64,000 nt of DNA from Anabaena sp. WA102 (GCF_001277295.1 NZ_CP011456.1:930001-994000); one strand, 5' to 3'. Counted from the stretch's first letter, positions 24,209 to 33,913 are shown. Program-made: numbers and translations. The notes: generated by a model not told the origin, from the sequence alone.

Positions 24209-24926
24209 TGAGATAGTACCCTTGATAGCACAACAAGCTACTCTCCCATATTATCGTGACTTGGTAATTAAGTAGGTTGGCGTTGAAAATTGTCGTTATG
24301 GCAAGGCAAAAGGCAAGAGGCAAGAGGCAAGAGTGAAGAGGGTTTGGGCGATTTTACGTTTCTTTATACAGTTTGGTTTTATTGTGTTCACCTACTTAGG
24401 GTTTGCTGAATAAGTTTTCTATTAGACTTCCCCGGTAAAGATTGTAGAGACGTTCCATGGAACGTCTCTACAAGGGTTTCAAACGACGCACATTTAATTT
24501 TCGGAGATGTCTATTGAAGGGAGGCGACAGCAGATCCCCCTAAATCCCCCTTGGAAAGGGGGACTTTGAGGAATTTAGCCCCCTTTTGTAAGGGGGGTTG
24601 GGGGATCTCGATTAACTCTGATACTTTTCAAACATCCTCTCAAAAACCTTGCACCTATTTTGAGACACCATTAGCCAAAACCTGGCACTTTTTTGTGGTA
24701 AAAATCCGCGAAACCCTTTGTTATTAGATGGTTTTAGGTTTATATGGCTAACGCCACGCTACGCTATCAGCAAGCCCTAATTAGGGCTTGCTGATTGGTC
24801 ATAAAATCCTTATTTTCATAAGAATTACGCAAAATATCGCTCAACCCAACCTATGTTTTCTTAACTGAACTGTATTGCTATTCATTCTGTCTATCCTTTA
24901 ATCGGTGGATATCCTGATTCTGACAT
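24209..24926. other. Repeat-rich intergenic region
   Basis: There is no gene in about 720 bases. In order: a family 1 element (24270-24397, inverted), a 30-bp perfect palindrome TGTAGAGACGTTCCA/TGGAACGTCTCTACA (24443-24472), a C/G-rich palindromic unit (24529-24607, AGATCCCCCTAAATCCCCC and its complement), a 26-bp dispersed repeat (24743-24768) and a second 30-bp perfect palindrome ATCAGCAAGCCCTAA/TTAGGGCTTGCTGAT (24766-24795) overlapping it by three bases. Confidence 0.85.
24270..24397 (-). mobile_element. MITE-like element family 1, copy 4 (inverted)
   Basis: Reverse complement of the family: AAGTAGGTTGGCGTTGAAAA at the left and GTGTTCACCTACTT at the right, 128 bp. No flanking duplication is seen. 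Confidence 0.85.
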
Positions 24927-26645
24927 TTAATGCAGTTGCCAGAATACTCCGCCTTTAAGTGTTCCTGGTTCGCTGCTATAACTGCTAACTGTCAGGGATT
25001 TTAAATTATCAAAAAGTGGCTTACCTAACACTTCTGCAAGTTTAAGCAAAGGTAGTTGACGTTTGAGAATATCTTGACTATTTTCCCAGTCTAAATAAAT
25101 ATACCCTTGGTTGGGTTGGGGAATTGTCGCAATACTGTTTTGAAATTGGGGATTTTCTAGGAGAGATTTTTGCTTTTGACTCAAAACAGTTTTCAGGGTT
25201 TTTAAGTCGGAACTGAAAATTTCATAATTATCTAAGGTTGTATGCACTCCTTTAACTTTCGTGTCAACATTAATAGATGTGTTATTTTTACTTGTGGCTG
25301 TAATTTTTGTCCAAGCTGATATTTTTTGTTGATCTAAAGTTAGGGAACTAACATTAAAGCCACTTCTACTGGCAATATTATTTAAATGTGTGATTCCTGC
25401 TGCTAACCCTGGGGTTTTTTCGCTGACAAATAACCAATTAAGGGTTGTATTTTCCGAATTGGGTAATAAAGCTAAAGCGTATTCTCCCGTTACCCAATTG
25501 AAAATATCTGCGCTAAAGTTTAAATTCCAATGGTCTTGGATTGTTGCTAGGGGCTGTAGTAATCGAGCCGTACCATCTTTACTAGAACCGTAAATGCTTG
25601 CTGTCAGTTGCTTCCACAGTTTTGCTACATCGCTATTATCTAATTTACTCAAATTTGTGCCGGCGATCGCTAAAGCTGTTGATTCTGGAATATACTGTAA
25701 TGCTCCCACAGGTTGAGATAGTGGTAAATATGAAGGTAAAATCTGGGAATTTGTGAAAAATGTACTTTCTGTGAGCAACCCTTGGGAGTTGAGAACGAAA
25801 GATAGAATTTGGCTATTATAAGTTGATTCTGCTAATTCTAACCCTTGCCATTTACCAACTTCCGGTAAATTTAAGAAAGTTATAGCTACAGCATTTTTAG
25901 AGATTTTTTGAGTAGCTTTTTGATATTCTAGAGAACTAATTAAGTTTAAATCTGGAGCTTGTAAATTATTAATTGCTTCCTTGATCACTTGAGGATGATT
26001 AGCCAGTAAAACAAAATTATTAACAACTGCACCAGCTAAATTATTTTGGATATTGGATATTGGATTTTGGATATTTACGCCTGATGAATATTCGGTATTA
26101 TCATAAATAACCTTGACACCTTTGTAACGTTCAATTCCTAAATTAGTCCCACTAAAAGCCCGTTTAGAAAATAACAACTCCAAAAAATCACGGCTTTTCC
26201 CTGGTTTTGCAGTGGCAAGTGCCATTAAATACCCAGTCTGTAGTCCGTTCTCTGGATCACGGTCTATATCTATGGTAGTTACAGCTAGGGTAATTTCATC
26301 ACCCAACCAGGGTTTAATATCATCTTGATAATCTATATTACTTTTTGCCAGTAGACGATTTTTGAGTTGAGAAAATTCTCCTTTTGGTGCTATTTTCTGT
26401 AACCCGTCGGGATTGATCAATAATGAAACCATTGCTGGTGAGGACTTGGAGACAAATATAGCCGCAGCGGGTTGAGAGTTGCGAACTACAAGACTAACTG
26501 GACTTTTTTCCGAAAACCAGGAGAATTTAGCTAAACAAACTAGTATAAGCGTAATTATGCCAGCTATAAGGAAACCAAGTTTAATATTTTTTGTTAAGTG
26601 TTGACTGTTCACATTCTTTATATTTTCTAGCTTTTCTGCAAACAT
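24927..26645 (-). CDS. DUF3352 membrane-anchored protein
   Basis: A 572-residue protein with one N-terminal membrane helix at about 24-44 (GFLIAGIITLILVCLAKFSW) and a large extracytoplasmic region. Features typical of the cyanobacterial DUF3352 family are AAAIFVSKSSPAMVSLLINP, QLKNRLLAKSNIDYQDDI and KPWLGDEITLAVTTIDIDRD near the N terminus, and NQGYIYLDWENSQDILKR, then LTVSSYSSEPGTLKGGVFWQ, at the C terminus. Function is unknown. It is divergent from the rhodanese gene, with 30 bases between starts, so their promoters must overlap. Confidence 0.82.
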   Translation of the reverse strand: MFAEKLENIKNVNSQHLTKNIKLGFLIAGIITLILVCLAKFSWFSEKSPVSLVVRNSQPAAAIFVSKSSPAMVSLLINPDGLQKIAPKGEFSQLKNRLLAKSNIDYQDDIKPWLGDEITLAVTTIDIDRDPENGLQTGYLMALATAKPGKSRDFLELLFSKRAFSGTNLGIERYKGVKVIYDNTEYSSGVNIQNPISNIQNNLAGAVVNNFVLLANHPQVIKEAINNLQAPDLNLISSLEYQKATQKISKNAVAITFLNLPEVGKWQGLELAESTYNSQILSFVLNSQGLLTESTFFTNSQILPSYLPLSQPVGALQYIPESTALAIAGTNLSKLDNSDVAKLWKQLTASIYGSSKDGTARLLQPLATIQDHWNLNFSADIFNWVTGEYALALLPNSENTTLNWLFVSEKTPGLAAGITHLNNIASRSGFNVSSLTLDQQKISAWTKITATSKNNTSINVDTKVKGVHTTLDNYEIFSSDLKTLKTVLSQKQKSLLENPQFQNSIATIPQPNQGYIYLDWENSQDILKRQLPLLKLAEVLGKPLFDNLKSLTVSSYSSEPGTLKGGVFWQLH

Positions 26646-26675
26646 GAATAGTATAGGATTTTTTAGAAAAACTGC

Positions 26676-27035
26676 ATGACAAATACATCATTTGATCAAC
26701 CCTTTTCCGAAATTACTGTTGAGGAACTAGCCAAACGGCTTGAAAATCATGAAGAACCCCTTCAGTTAATAGATGTGCGTGAACCCCAGGAAATTGCCAT
26801 ATCACGGCTAGATGGTTTTGTCAATCTTCCTTTAAGTGAATATGAGCAATGGAATCAACAAGTCCCTGTTCGCTTTGATGTCCACGCAGAAACTCTGGTT
26901 CTCTGTCATCATGGTATGCGTTCCGCTCAGATGTGCCAGTGGTTAGTTACTCAAGGATTCACAAATGTTAAAAATATTACGGGTGGCATTTCCGCTTATT
27001 CGATTTTAGTTGATCCTTCTGTGCCGCAATATTAG
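26676..27035 (+). CDS. Rhodanese-domain sulfurtransferase
   Basis: A 119-residue single-domain rhodanese. Visible are EITVEELAKRLEN, LIDVREPQEIAISRLDGFVN, the active-site loop LCHHGMRSAQMCQWL with its catalytic Cys, and NVKNITGGISAYSILVDPS. Such proteins carry persulfide sulfur or detoxify cyanide; the substrate here is unknown. The CHHGMRS loop is usual in cyanobacterial members. It is divergent from the DUF3352 gene. Confidence 0.9.
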   Translation: MTNTSFDQPFSEITVEELAKRLENHEEPLQLIDVREPQEIAISRLDGFVNLPLSEYEQWNQQVPVRFDVHAETLVLCHHGMRSAQMCQWLVTQGFTNVKNITGGISAYSILVDPSVPQY

Positions 27036-27041
27036 GGAACA

Positions 27042-27166
27042 GTAGGGGCGCAGGCCCTGCGCCCAGAATTCAGAAGGAATCAACAAGATATTTCATCATC
27101 GTATCCCTTCTCCGTAGGGGCGCAGGGCCTGCGCCCAGAATTCAGAAGGAATCAACAAGATATTTC
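27042..27166. repeat. 53-bp direct duplication containing GGGCGCAGG palindromes
   Basis: Two direct copies (27042-27094 and 27114-27166) starting GTAGGGGCGCAGG and running through AGAATTCAGAAGGAATCAAC to AGATATTTC. Each starts with the dispersed palindrome GGGCGCAGGCCCTGCGCCC, also present at about 15133, 36598-36645 and 60671. The rest of the gap to hrcA (27167-27491) is AT-rich with nothing recognised; no CIRCE operator is visible upstream of hrcA. Confidence 0.85.
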
Positions 27167-27491
27167 CACCCCTACCCTCTACTGGCGCGGTCAAAATTTT
27201 GATCAATAGAAAATAATATTTTGTGACTAAAACCACAACTTAGGTTGATAGACTATGAGATAATACTGAAACAGAGAGAAATTCATCTTCTTTTTGGATT
27301 TCAGCTATGTAGTAATAACAAATGCAGCAAATAAATGCTGAAAGTAAATTTTGTGTTCAATTAATACAATATAAGTATATAATTTGCTATCTTACTTTAA
27401 TTAATAATTAATTCTTTTTTCCATTTTTGCGGTAAAAACCACATTTTTTTCCAATTTTGATTAAGATTTGCCTTCAGTAAAAAAATCACTT

Positions 27492-28568
27492 ATGCAAGTT
27501 CATCTGACTAATCGGCAACAGAATATACTTTATGCAACTGTACGTCATTATATTACCACAGCAGAGCCTGTTGGCTCTAAAGCTTTAATTGAAGGATTTG
27601 ATTTAGGTGTTAGCTCGGCTACGATTCGCAGTGTGATGGGTGTTTTGGAAAAATCAGGGTTACTTTATCAACCACATACTTCTGCGGGTAGAATTCCTTC
27701 TGATTCTGGTTATCGTATTTACGTTGATCAATTAATTAAACCATCAGAAACTTTAGCAAAAGAGGTAGAAACCGTATTACAAAAACATCTGCATTGGGAA
27801 GATTGCAGTTTGGAGGCCTTATTACAAGGCGCTGCCCAAATTTTAGCAACATTGAGCGGCTGTATTACTTTAATTACTATGCCGCAACCCACAACCGCAA
27901 AGTTACGACATTTGCAACTGGTGCAAATTGAATCAGAGCGAATTATGTTAATTGTGGTGACAGATAGTTATGAAACCCATTCTAAGGTGATGGATTTATT
28001 TTTACATAATCCAGAAAGTAAACCAGAAGCGGAGGTAATTGATCATCAATTGCAGATTGTCTCTAACTTTTTGAATACTCATTTAAGAGGACAGAGTTTA
28101 TTAGAAATAGGCTATCTTGATTGGAGTAAATTGGATCAGGAGTTTAGAGTTTATGGTGAATTATTAAAAAGTTCTTTGGTAGAATTGACTCATCGCGCTC
28201 TAGCACCAACAACTACACAAATTATGGTGCGGGGGATTGGAGAGGTTTTACGACAACCTGAGTTTTCTCAGGTACAGCAGGTACAGACAATTATGCAATT
28301 ATTGGAAGAGGAACAAGACCAACTTTGGCATTTAATTTGTGAAGAAGCAGAAATGCACGATATGAATAAGTCTAAGGTAACAGTGCGAATTGGCACAGAA
28401 AATCCTCTTGAACCTATTCGGACTTGTACTTTGATTTCTGCTATTTATCGGCGGGGTTCTGTGCCAGTAGGAAGTGTGGGAGTTTTGGGTCCAACTAGGT
28501 TAGACTATGAGAGTGCGATCGCTGTAGTTGCAGCAGCAGCAGATTATCTCTCGGAAGCTTTTAGTTAA
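27492..28568 (+). CDS. hrcA: Heat-inducible transcription repressor HrcA
   Basis: 358 residues from ATG 27492 (MQVHLTNRQQNILYATVRHY), which matches the family N terminus; the frame can be extended to a TTG at 27468. The winged-helix domain contains AEPVGSKALIEGFDLGVSSA, TIRSVMGVLEKSGLL and PHTSAGRIPSDSGYRIYVD, followed by a GAF-like dimerisation region and the C-terminal GPTRLDYESAIAVVAAAADY. HrcA represses groESL and related genes by binding CIRCE. No CIRCE inverted repeat is seen in this window. Confidence 0.93.
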   Translation: MQVHLTNRQQNILYATVRHYITTAEPVGSKALIEGFDLGVSSATIRSVMGVLEKSGLLYQPHTSAGRIPSDSGYRIYVDQLIKPSETLAKEVETVLQKHLHWEDCSLEALLQGAAQILATLSGCITLITMPQPTTAKLRHLQLVQIESERIMLIVVTDSYETHSKVMDLFLHNPESKPEAEVIDHQLQIVSNFLNTHLRGQSLLEIGYLDWSKLDQEFRVYGELLKSSLVELTHRALAPTTTQIMVRGIGEVLRQPEFSQVQQVQTIMQLLEEEQDQLWHLICEEAEMHDMNKSKVTVRIGTENPLEPIRTCTLISAIYRRGSVPVGSVGVLGPTRLDYESAIAVVAAAADYLSEAFS

Positions 28569-28581
28569 TTTCCATAAATTC

Positions 28582-29247
28582 ATGTTGAGAAAAATCACTT
28601 TTGGTCTATTATGGCTAGGATTTGTTTCCTATGCCTTTTTCTTTGCTCCTCCCGAACAACCTGATACTTTTGAGTTAATCAAAAATCTCTCTACAGGCAA
28701 TTGGCAAGGCATTAATCCTCTGATTATATCTTTATTTAATATCATGGGGATTTGGCCTTTTATATATAGTGCAGTCGTCTTTTTTGATGGTAGAGGTCAA
28801 AAAATCCCAGCTTGGCCTTTCGCTAGTGGTGCTTTTGCATTAGGTGCTTTTGCACTTTTACCCTATTTGGCTTTAAGACAACCCAATCAAAAGTTTATTG
28901 GTGAAAAAAATTTATTTCTGAAAATCCTAGATTCTCGCATTTTAGGAATTTTATTAACTATAGGAGCGGCGGTTTTATTCGCATCTGGTTTACAAGGCGA
29001 TTGGGGTGATTTTGTCCAACAGTGGCAAAGTAGCCGATTTATTCATGTGATGAGTTTAGATTTTGTGATGTTGAGTCTATTGTTTCCCACATTACTAGGA
29101 GATGATATGGCGCGACGAGGTGGGAAAGATAATCAATTATTTTGGTTATTTGTAATGCCTTTATTTGGAGCTTTGATTTATTTGTGTGTCCGTCCACCTG
29201 TAGAGATAGAAAATAAAATAGGAGTTGAGAAGCCTATAATCATCTAA
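28582..29247 (+). CDS. Multi-pass membrane protein (DUF2834-like)
   Basis: 221 residues from ATG 28582, 13 bases after the hrcA stop; the frame can be extended into hrcA but the upstream residues (QQQQIISRK) are only the hrcA overlap. There are six predicted membrane segments, for example ITFGLLWLGFVSYAFFFAP, ISLFNIMGIWPFIYSAVVFF, WPFASGAFALGAFALLPYLA and FWLFVMPLFGALIYLCV. The cyanobacterial relatives have no known function. It is probably co-transcribed with hrcA. Confidence 0.7.
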   Translation: MLRKITFGLLWLGFVSYAFFFAPPEQPDTFELIKNLSTGNWQGINPLIISLFNIMGIWPFIYSAVVFFDGRGQKIPAWPFASGAFALGAFALLPYLALRQPNQKFIGEKNLFLKILDSRILGILLTIGAAVLFASGLQGDWGDFVQQWQSSRFIHVMSLDFVMLSLLFPTLLGDDMARRGGKDNQLFWLFVMPLFGALIYLCVRPPVEIENKIGVEKPIII

Positions 29248-29263
29248 CTCCTAAACAATAAAA

Positions 29264-29626
29264 TCAAAAAGGTGAGTATCCAGTTGTGAACATTTTATAA
29301 CCCGATGTAATACAAATTAAGGAGAGAAAAAATTGCCATAAACTGGTAGGACTAAGAATTGCACGACTACTAATAAATACCGCCATAATACCCACAGAAA
29401 TAGCAATCCATCCCAGATTTTTCATACTTTCTGAGAAAAAAACTAGCATCAATACACCTAATGTTAGTGCTAACACTGAAATATCAGCGGCAATTCCTCG
29501 CCACCAGTAAGGATAGACATTGGTTGTAAAAAATATATTTTTCCCAACTAAGTAAATACCTAAAATCAGCAAACCAAAGCCGGCAATTCTCATTAAAAAG
29601 CGCATAATTACCCTGATTACACTCAA
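29264..29626 (-). CDS. Small four-helix membrane protein, unknown function
   Basis: 120 residues, nearly all hydrophobic: segments IAGFGLLILGIYLVGKNIFF, ADISVLALTLGVLMLVFF, NLGWIAISVGIMAVFISSR and SLWQFFLSLICITSGYKMF. It converges on the hrcA-linked membrane protein with 16 bases between stops. I do not recognise the family. Confidence 0.55.
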   Translation of the reverse strand: MSVIRVIMRFLMRIAGFGLLILGIYLVGKNIFFTTNVYPYWWRGIAADISVLALTLGVLMLVFFSESMKNLGWIAISVGIMAVFISSRAILSPTSLWQFFLSLICITSGYKMFTTGYSPF

Positions 29627-29987
29627 AACGGTTAGGACATGGACTTTTGTAAAATCACGAAAACCCTAGATTTGTAGGGGTAAAGCAAGAGCTTCATTGG
29701 TGTCAACTTAAGCTACAGGTGGCTTATTTGTTGGCTTCCACACCCACCCTGAAATGATAGCGTAGCGTGGCGTTAGCCATATTTCAGGGCTAATACTGCT
29801 CGGTCAAGCCTGAAAATTCATTATATGGTAGGTTGAGTTGTTCGCGTCAGCGTTGCGGAGCAATGGAACGAAACCCAACATTATCAAGGATTTTGTTGGG
29901 TTTCGCTATCACTCAACCCAACCTTGTATCTTAGAGGTATGTTAGAGGAAGTGGTAGCGACCCAATTAGGTTCTAAAACTAGGGATG
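29627..29987. other. Intergenic region with dispersed repeats
   Basis: Contains the 26-bp unit at 29756-29781 and, at about 29818-29937, a palindromic element with AACCCAACATTATCAAGGAT and TTTTGTTGGGTTTCGCTATC. A diverged copy at 31674-31805 carries a 21-bp insertion. No gene is seen. Confidence 0.7.
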
Positions 29988-30487
29988 ACAAAAAAATATT
30001 TCCATCTGACAAACAATTAATAAATAACCATCCTGTACATCCTCAAATCCTGGACATCCTGATTCAGACAAAAAATATTTCCATCTAACAAACAATTAAT
30101 AAATAACCATCCTGTACATCCTCAAATCCTGGACATCCTGATTCAGACAAAAAATATTTCCATCTGACAAACAATTAATAAATAACCATCCTGTACATCC
30201 TCAAATCCTGGACATCCTGATTCAGACAAAAAATATTTCCATCTAACAAACAATTAATAAATAACCATCCTGTACATCCTCAAATCCTGGACATCCTGAT
30301 TCAGACAAAAAATATTTCCATCTGACAAACAATTAATAAATAACCATCCTGTACATCCTCAAATCCTGGACATCCTGATTCAGACAAAAAATATTTCCAT
30401 CTAACAAACAATTGATAAATAACCATCCTGTACATCCTCAAATCCTGGACATCCTGATTCAGACAAAAAATATTTCCATCTGACAAT
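29988..30487. repeat. 79-bp tandem array, six units plus a part, with dimer periodicity
   Basis: Units start at 29988, 30067, 30146, 30225, 30304, 30383 and 30462 (partial), exactly 79 bp apart apart from one extra A in the first. Each contains AATATTTCCATCT, CATCCTGTACATCCTC and CCTGGACATCCTGATTCAGA. Units 1, 3, 5 and 7 read CATCTGAC while 2, 4 and 6 read CATCTAAC, so the amplified unit was probably a 158-bp dimer. There are no unique spacers, so it is not CRISPR. A 61-residue minus frame here is repeat only. Confidence 0.93.
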
Positions 30488-30712
30488 TACCTATATATTG
30501 TCTGTCTACATAATCTGTTGTCTTTCCTTTCTTTTTGCCCCCTGTTTCATCTATTACTAAAATAAATGACTCTCCTGCCAGTCCCTTTAATAATAAATCA
30601 AGTCTATATCTATTAATTTATGTCTTTTTGTTCGCTCAACTCTTTGATATTCTAAATCTTTAAAGTGATCTGCAATTGTGATTTTTGGTGGTAACTTCAT
30701 TTCCAGATTTTG
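30488..30712 (-). pseudogene. IS701-like transposase relic, frameshifted
   Basis: Minus-strand translation gives KLPPKITIADHFKDLEYQRV and ERTKRHKLIDIDL, then after a frameshift LLKGLAGESFILVIDETG and KGKTTDYVDRQYIGN. The VIDETG...KKGKTTDYV...RQYIGN pattern is characteristic of IS701-family transposases, where the Asp of IDETG is catalytic. The 3' part is cut off by the tandem array. It is non-functional. Confidence 0.7.
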
Positions 30713-30919
30713 TCTCTTTATTTTCTTTGAGGATACCACTTCAACCTATTTTATTGATTCTTATAGAAACAAATTTACCATGAAATTTTCTCTGTATTTA
30801 AATATTAACTTGATATTAAACTATTAATACTGCCCTTTTTCTCTATTTACATAAGTTACATTTTGTCAAAAAAAATTAGATGCGTTTCCCCTGGGGTAAC
30901 AGGGAACAGAAAAAACTCA

Positions 30920-31145
30920 TGTTTAAAAAATTTGTTAATACCTGTTCTATTTGATAGGATGCTCCTTTCTTTATCCGAGTGATAAAATCAATTTTATGGT
31001 CAATTAATTACTGCCAAAATGCAAAATGATAAAAGCCTCTATCCAGCATTAGTAAGGTATTCTCTTTCACTACCTTCAGTAAATCTTGCTCCCAATGAGT
31101 ATCTGCTTGTTTAGGATTTGTCCAAAACCAAATTTCTATAGTCTA
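30920..31145 (-). pseudogene. IS4-family transposase relic
   Basis: Minus-strand translation gives IEIWFWTNPKQADTHWEQDL, LKVVKENTLLMLDRGFYHF, then an in-frame stop after FWQ and DHKIDFITRIKKGASYQIEQ. The MLDRGFYHF motif with FITR-KKGA is the second-Asp region of IS4-type transposases different from the intact one at 17925. Both ends are missing. Confidence 0.7.
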
Positions 31146-31153
31146 CTGGCGAT

Positions 31154-31174
31154 TCCTACGGAGCGCTTCGCTAT
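31154..31174 (+). repeat. 21-bp insertion at a GCGATCGCC site
   Basis: Reads GGCGAT, then the unit TCCTACGGAGCGCTTCGCTA plus T, then CGCC. Removing the 21 bases restores GGCGATCGCC. A second copy splits GCGATCGCTC at 31775-31795, and a related 21-mer splits the same octamer inside a gene at 51326-51346. Confidence 0.75.
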
Positions 31175-31251
31175 CGCCTCATTTTCTAGTTGGGGGCGAT
31201 TCTTCTTCAGGCGATCGCTAATGATGCCCCAGCCTTGTCAAACTCAGGCAC

Positions 31252-31752
31252 TCATAAAAAGTTTTGATAACATTCCTTATGACGCATGGCAACAACAGCA
31301 CCCATATAAAGAATGGCACGAACGTGGGCGCGACCACCATTAATCATTCGTTTACCTTTATGCTGACCACTATCATGATTAATTGGTGCAACACCAACTA
31401 AACGAGAGATTTGCTTGGCAGTTAATTGACCTAATTCTGGTAAGTCAGAAACTAGAGTGGCATCGGTTTTGGCTAACTTACCTGTAGCTTTAGCAAAGTC
31501 TCTTCCCTGACGAGGATTGATTAATGCTACTGGTAAAAGAGCCGCTTGCAATTGAATTATTAATTCTGTTTCTAGTCCTCCTGTTGCTTCCAGTACGATT
31601 AGGTTTAAATCGTCAGATTGAAGTTGCTTAACTAGATTAGCTATTTCTGTTTCAGTATTAGCAAATTGAAAGGTTGGGTTGTGGAACGTAAACGTATCCC
31701 TGCGGGACACTGCGTGAACGCGGAGCAATAGCATGAAACCCAAGATTATCAA
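31252..31752 (-). pseudogene. IS110-family transposase with internal deletion
   Basis: An open frame of 166 residues that joins the N-terminal DEDD region (LIVLEATGGLETELIIQLQA, LINPRQGRDFAKATGKLAKT) directly to the C-terminal Transposase_20 region (LGQLTAKQISRLVGVAPINH, KGKRMINGGRAHVRAILYMG). More than 100 residues of the usual middle are missing, as are both termini. The first 20 residues are repeat-derived. It is a remnant that happens to stay open. Confidence 0.8.
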
Positions 31753-31993
31753 GGATTTTGTTGGGTTTTGCGATTCCTACGGAGCGCTTTGCTATCGCTC
31801 AAACCAGCCTACATTTCCTTGACCGACAAGTATTGGATTGGGTCGCAGTAGATATTCAAGATACTTTAAAAAAAGCTCATGATAATTACTGCGTTGAATA
31901 AATACAGATTTTTACTTTGTACTGAATTTTCTATGAATCCATCTATGATAAAATTATTTAATAATTGACAACTAACAACTGATAATTAATCAA
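31753..31993. other. Intergenic region before the IMPase gene
   Basis: Holds the remainder of the palindromic AACCC...GGGTT element with its 21-bp insertion (31775-31795), then AT-rich sequence with CAACTAACAACTGATAATTA just before the ATG at 31994. Nothing else is recognised. Confidence 0.5.
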
Positions 31994-32824
31994 ATGAATG
32001 ATTTTTGGAATACGATTTTAGACTTTGCGGAAACTACTACTACTAGAGTAGGAAAACAATTAATGCAGGATTTTGGCAAAGTTCAAGCTTCACAAAAATC
32101 TGATGGTAGCTTAGTCACAAAATCTGATAAATGGGCAGATCAAGAAATTCGAGATGCGATTGTTTCTACCTTTTCCGGTTACGGCATTTTGAGCGAAGAA
32201 AGTGATAGTGAAGAGCTGCTGCAAGCAGGTCAAACTTTTCCGAATACAGAATGGTGTTGGGTTATTGATCCTTTGGATGGTACAACAAATTTTACCAGAG
32301 GAATTCCGATTTGGTCTATTTCCTTGGGCTTACTTTATCGTGGAACTCCCATTTTTGGTTATGTTTACGTACCACCATTAAATCAAGTCTTTCATGGATT
32401 TTGGGCGGGTTCATCGGGCTTAACAACGCCAACGGGAGCATTTTTAAATAATCATCCCATTCATACCAGTAAAGATGCTCCTAGCAAAAACCACTTTTTT
32501 AACCTTTGTTCTCGCAGTACCGACATTATTCAACCAGGTTTTCCCTGTAAAATTCGGATGTTAGGAGTTGCTAGTTATAATTTTCTTTCAGTCGCCACTG
32601 GTGCGGTTTTGGGAGGAATTGAAGCCACACCAAAGGTATGGGATATTGCAGGTGCTTGGGTAATTGTGCAAGCTGCGGGTGGGACGTGGGTATCGCTCAA
32701 TTCTGAGTCTTTTCCATTATCGCCGGGAATAGATTATAGCGATCGCTCTTTTCCTACGATGGTTGTGAGTAATTCCGATATAGTTCCGATATTTACACCA
32801 TTTCTAGAAAATGTAAAATTTTAA
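31994..32824 (+). CDS. Inositol monophosphatase-family phosphatase
   Basis: A 276-residue Mg2+-dependent phosphatase of the IMPase/FBPase superfamily. Metal-binding motifs are GILSEESDSEE, VIDPLDGTTNFTRGIPIWSI and PKVWDIAGAWVIVQAAGG. In cyanobacteria such enzymes act as inositol, histidinol-phosphate or related phosphatases; the substrate cannot be set from sequence alone. It lies 132 bases upstream of the MDR dehydrogenase on the same strand. Confidence 0.88.
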   Translation: MNDFWNTILDFAETTTTRVGKQLMQDFGKVQASQKSDGSLVTKSDKWADQEIRDAIVSTFSGYGILSEESDSEELLQAGQTFPNTEWCWVIDPLDGTTNFTRGIPIWSISLGLLYRGTPIFGYVYVPPLNQVFHGFWAGSSGLTTPTGAFLNNHPIHTSKDAPSKNHFFNLCSRSTDIIQPGFPCKIRMLGVASYNFLSVATGAVLGGIEATPKVWDIAGAWVIVQAAGGTWVSLNSESFPLSPGIDYSDRSFPTMVVSNSDIVPIFTPFLENVKF

Positions 32825-32956
32825 TAACTAATAATTAAAACCGAATAATTATACTCCGCAGGGGAATAAATTGAGCCTTTGCGTAAAGGGGATATATGGA
32901 TGTAAAAACGCAAGTTATTACCTTCTCAAGTATAACAACTGACAACTGACAAAATT

Positions 32957-33913
32957 ATGAAAGGACTTTGGTTAGAAAATAATCAACTAGAATTACGCAC
33001 CAATATTCCTATCCCTGAACCACCACCAGGAGAGGCTTTGGTGCGGGTTTTGCGAGCAGGAATTTGTAATACTGACTTAGAATTAATTAAAGGTTATTAC
33101 CCCTATACTGGCATTATCGGTCATGAATTTGTTGGTATTGTCGAACAAGCTCCCAAACAGTTAATTAATCAAAGAGTCGTTGGTGAAATTAACGCCGCTT
33201 GTGGTAATTGTCGTTTTTGTCGTCGCGGACAACCAACACATTGTGAAAATCGCACGGTTTTAGGAATTGTTAACCGTAATGGTGCATTTGCAGAATATCT
33301 ATCTCTACCTATTGAGAATTTGCATCTTGTCCCCGAAAATGTATCTACAGCAGCAGCAACTTTTACTGAACCCATAGCCGCAGCATTGGAAATTCAACAA
33401 CAAATACAAATATCTAAGGATGACCGAGTATTAGTGGTTGGAGATGGTAAGCTAGGACAACTAATAGCCCAAACTTTAGCCTTAACTGGTTGTGAATTAT
33501 TGGTAGTCGGAAGACACGAAGACAAATTAATAAATTTAGCAGGAAAAGGAATTAAAACAGGTTTAGCTGATAGTCTCACCGATAGATATTTTGATATCTC
33601 CGTTGATTGTACCGGAAATCCTGAAGGCTTTAATATTGCTCGTCGGGCTTTACGTCCTCGTGGGACATTAATCTTAAAAAGCACTTATGCGGGAAATCTT
33701 AGTTTAGATGCTTCCTCGTTAGTAGTAGATGAAATTACCCTGATTGGTTCTCGTTGTGGTCCCTTTGTTCCGGCGTTAGAATTGTTGGCGACGGGAAAGG
33801 TAGATGTCCAATATTTAATTGATAGTTCTTATCCTCTTTCTCAAGGTTTAGAAGCTTTTGAAAAAGCCAAAACTAAGGGGGTTTTAAAAGTGTTACTGGA
33901 AATGAGTTCTTAA
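32957..33913 (+). CDS. Zinc-dependent medium-chain alcohol dehydrogenase-like protein
   Basis: A 318-residue MDR-family oxidoreductase. The N-terminal GroES-like domain has the catalytic-zinc region RAGICNTDLELIKGYYPYTG, GHEFVGIVE and the structural-zinc cysteines in CGNCRFCRRGQPTHC. The Rossmann domain has LVVGDGKLGQLIAQTLALTG. The substrate is unknown; the length is slightly short for the family. The structural cysteines are intact. Confidence 0.88.
   Translation: MKGLWLENNQLELRTNIPIPEPPPGEALVRVLRAGICNTDLELIKGYYPYTGIIGHEFVGIVEQAPKQLINQRVVGEINAACGNCRFCRRGQPTHCENRTVLGIVNRNGAFAEYLSLPIENLHLVPENVSTAAATFTEPIAAALEIQQQIQISKDDRVLVVGDGKLGQLIAQTLALTGCELLVVGRHEDKLINLAGKGIKTGLADSLTDRYFDISVDCTGNPEGFNIARRALRPRGTLILKSTYAGNLSLDASSLVVDEITLIGSRCGPFVPALELLATGKVDVQYLIDSSYPLSQGLEAFEKAKTKGVLKVLLEMSS

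Noticed and set aside
24443..24472. 30-bp perfect palindrome as a terminator or operator
   Set aside because: It follows no gene end, has no U-run and belongs to a dispersed palindrome type.
29988..30487. Regular repeats that might be a CRISPR array
   Set aside because: The full 79-bp period is repeated with no unique spacers, and no cas genes are near.
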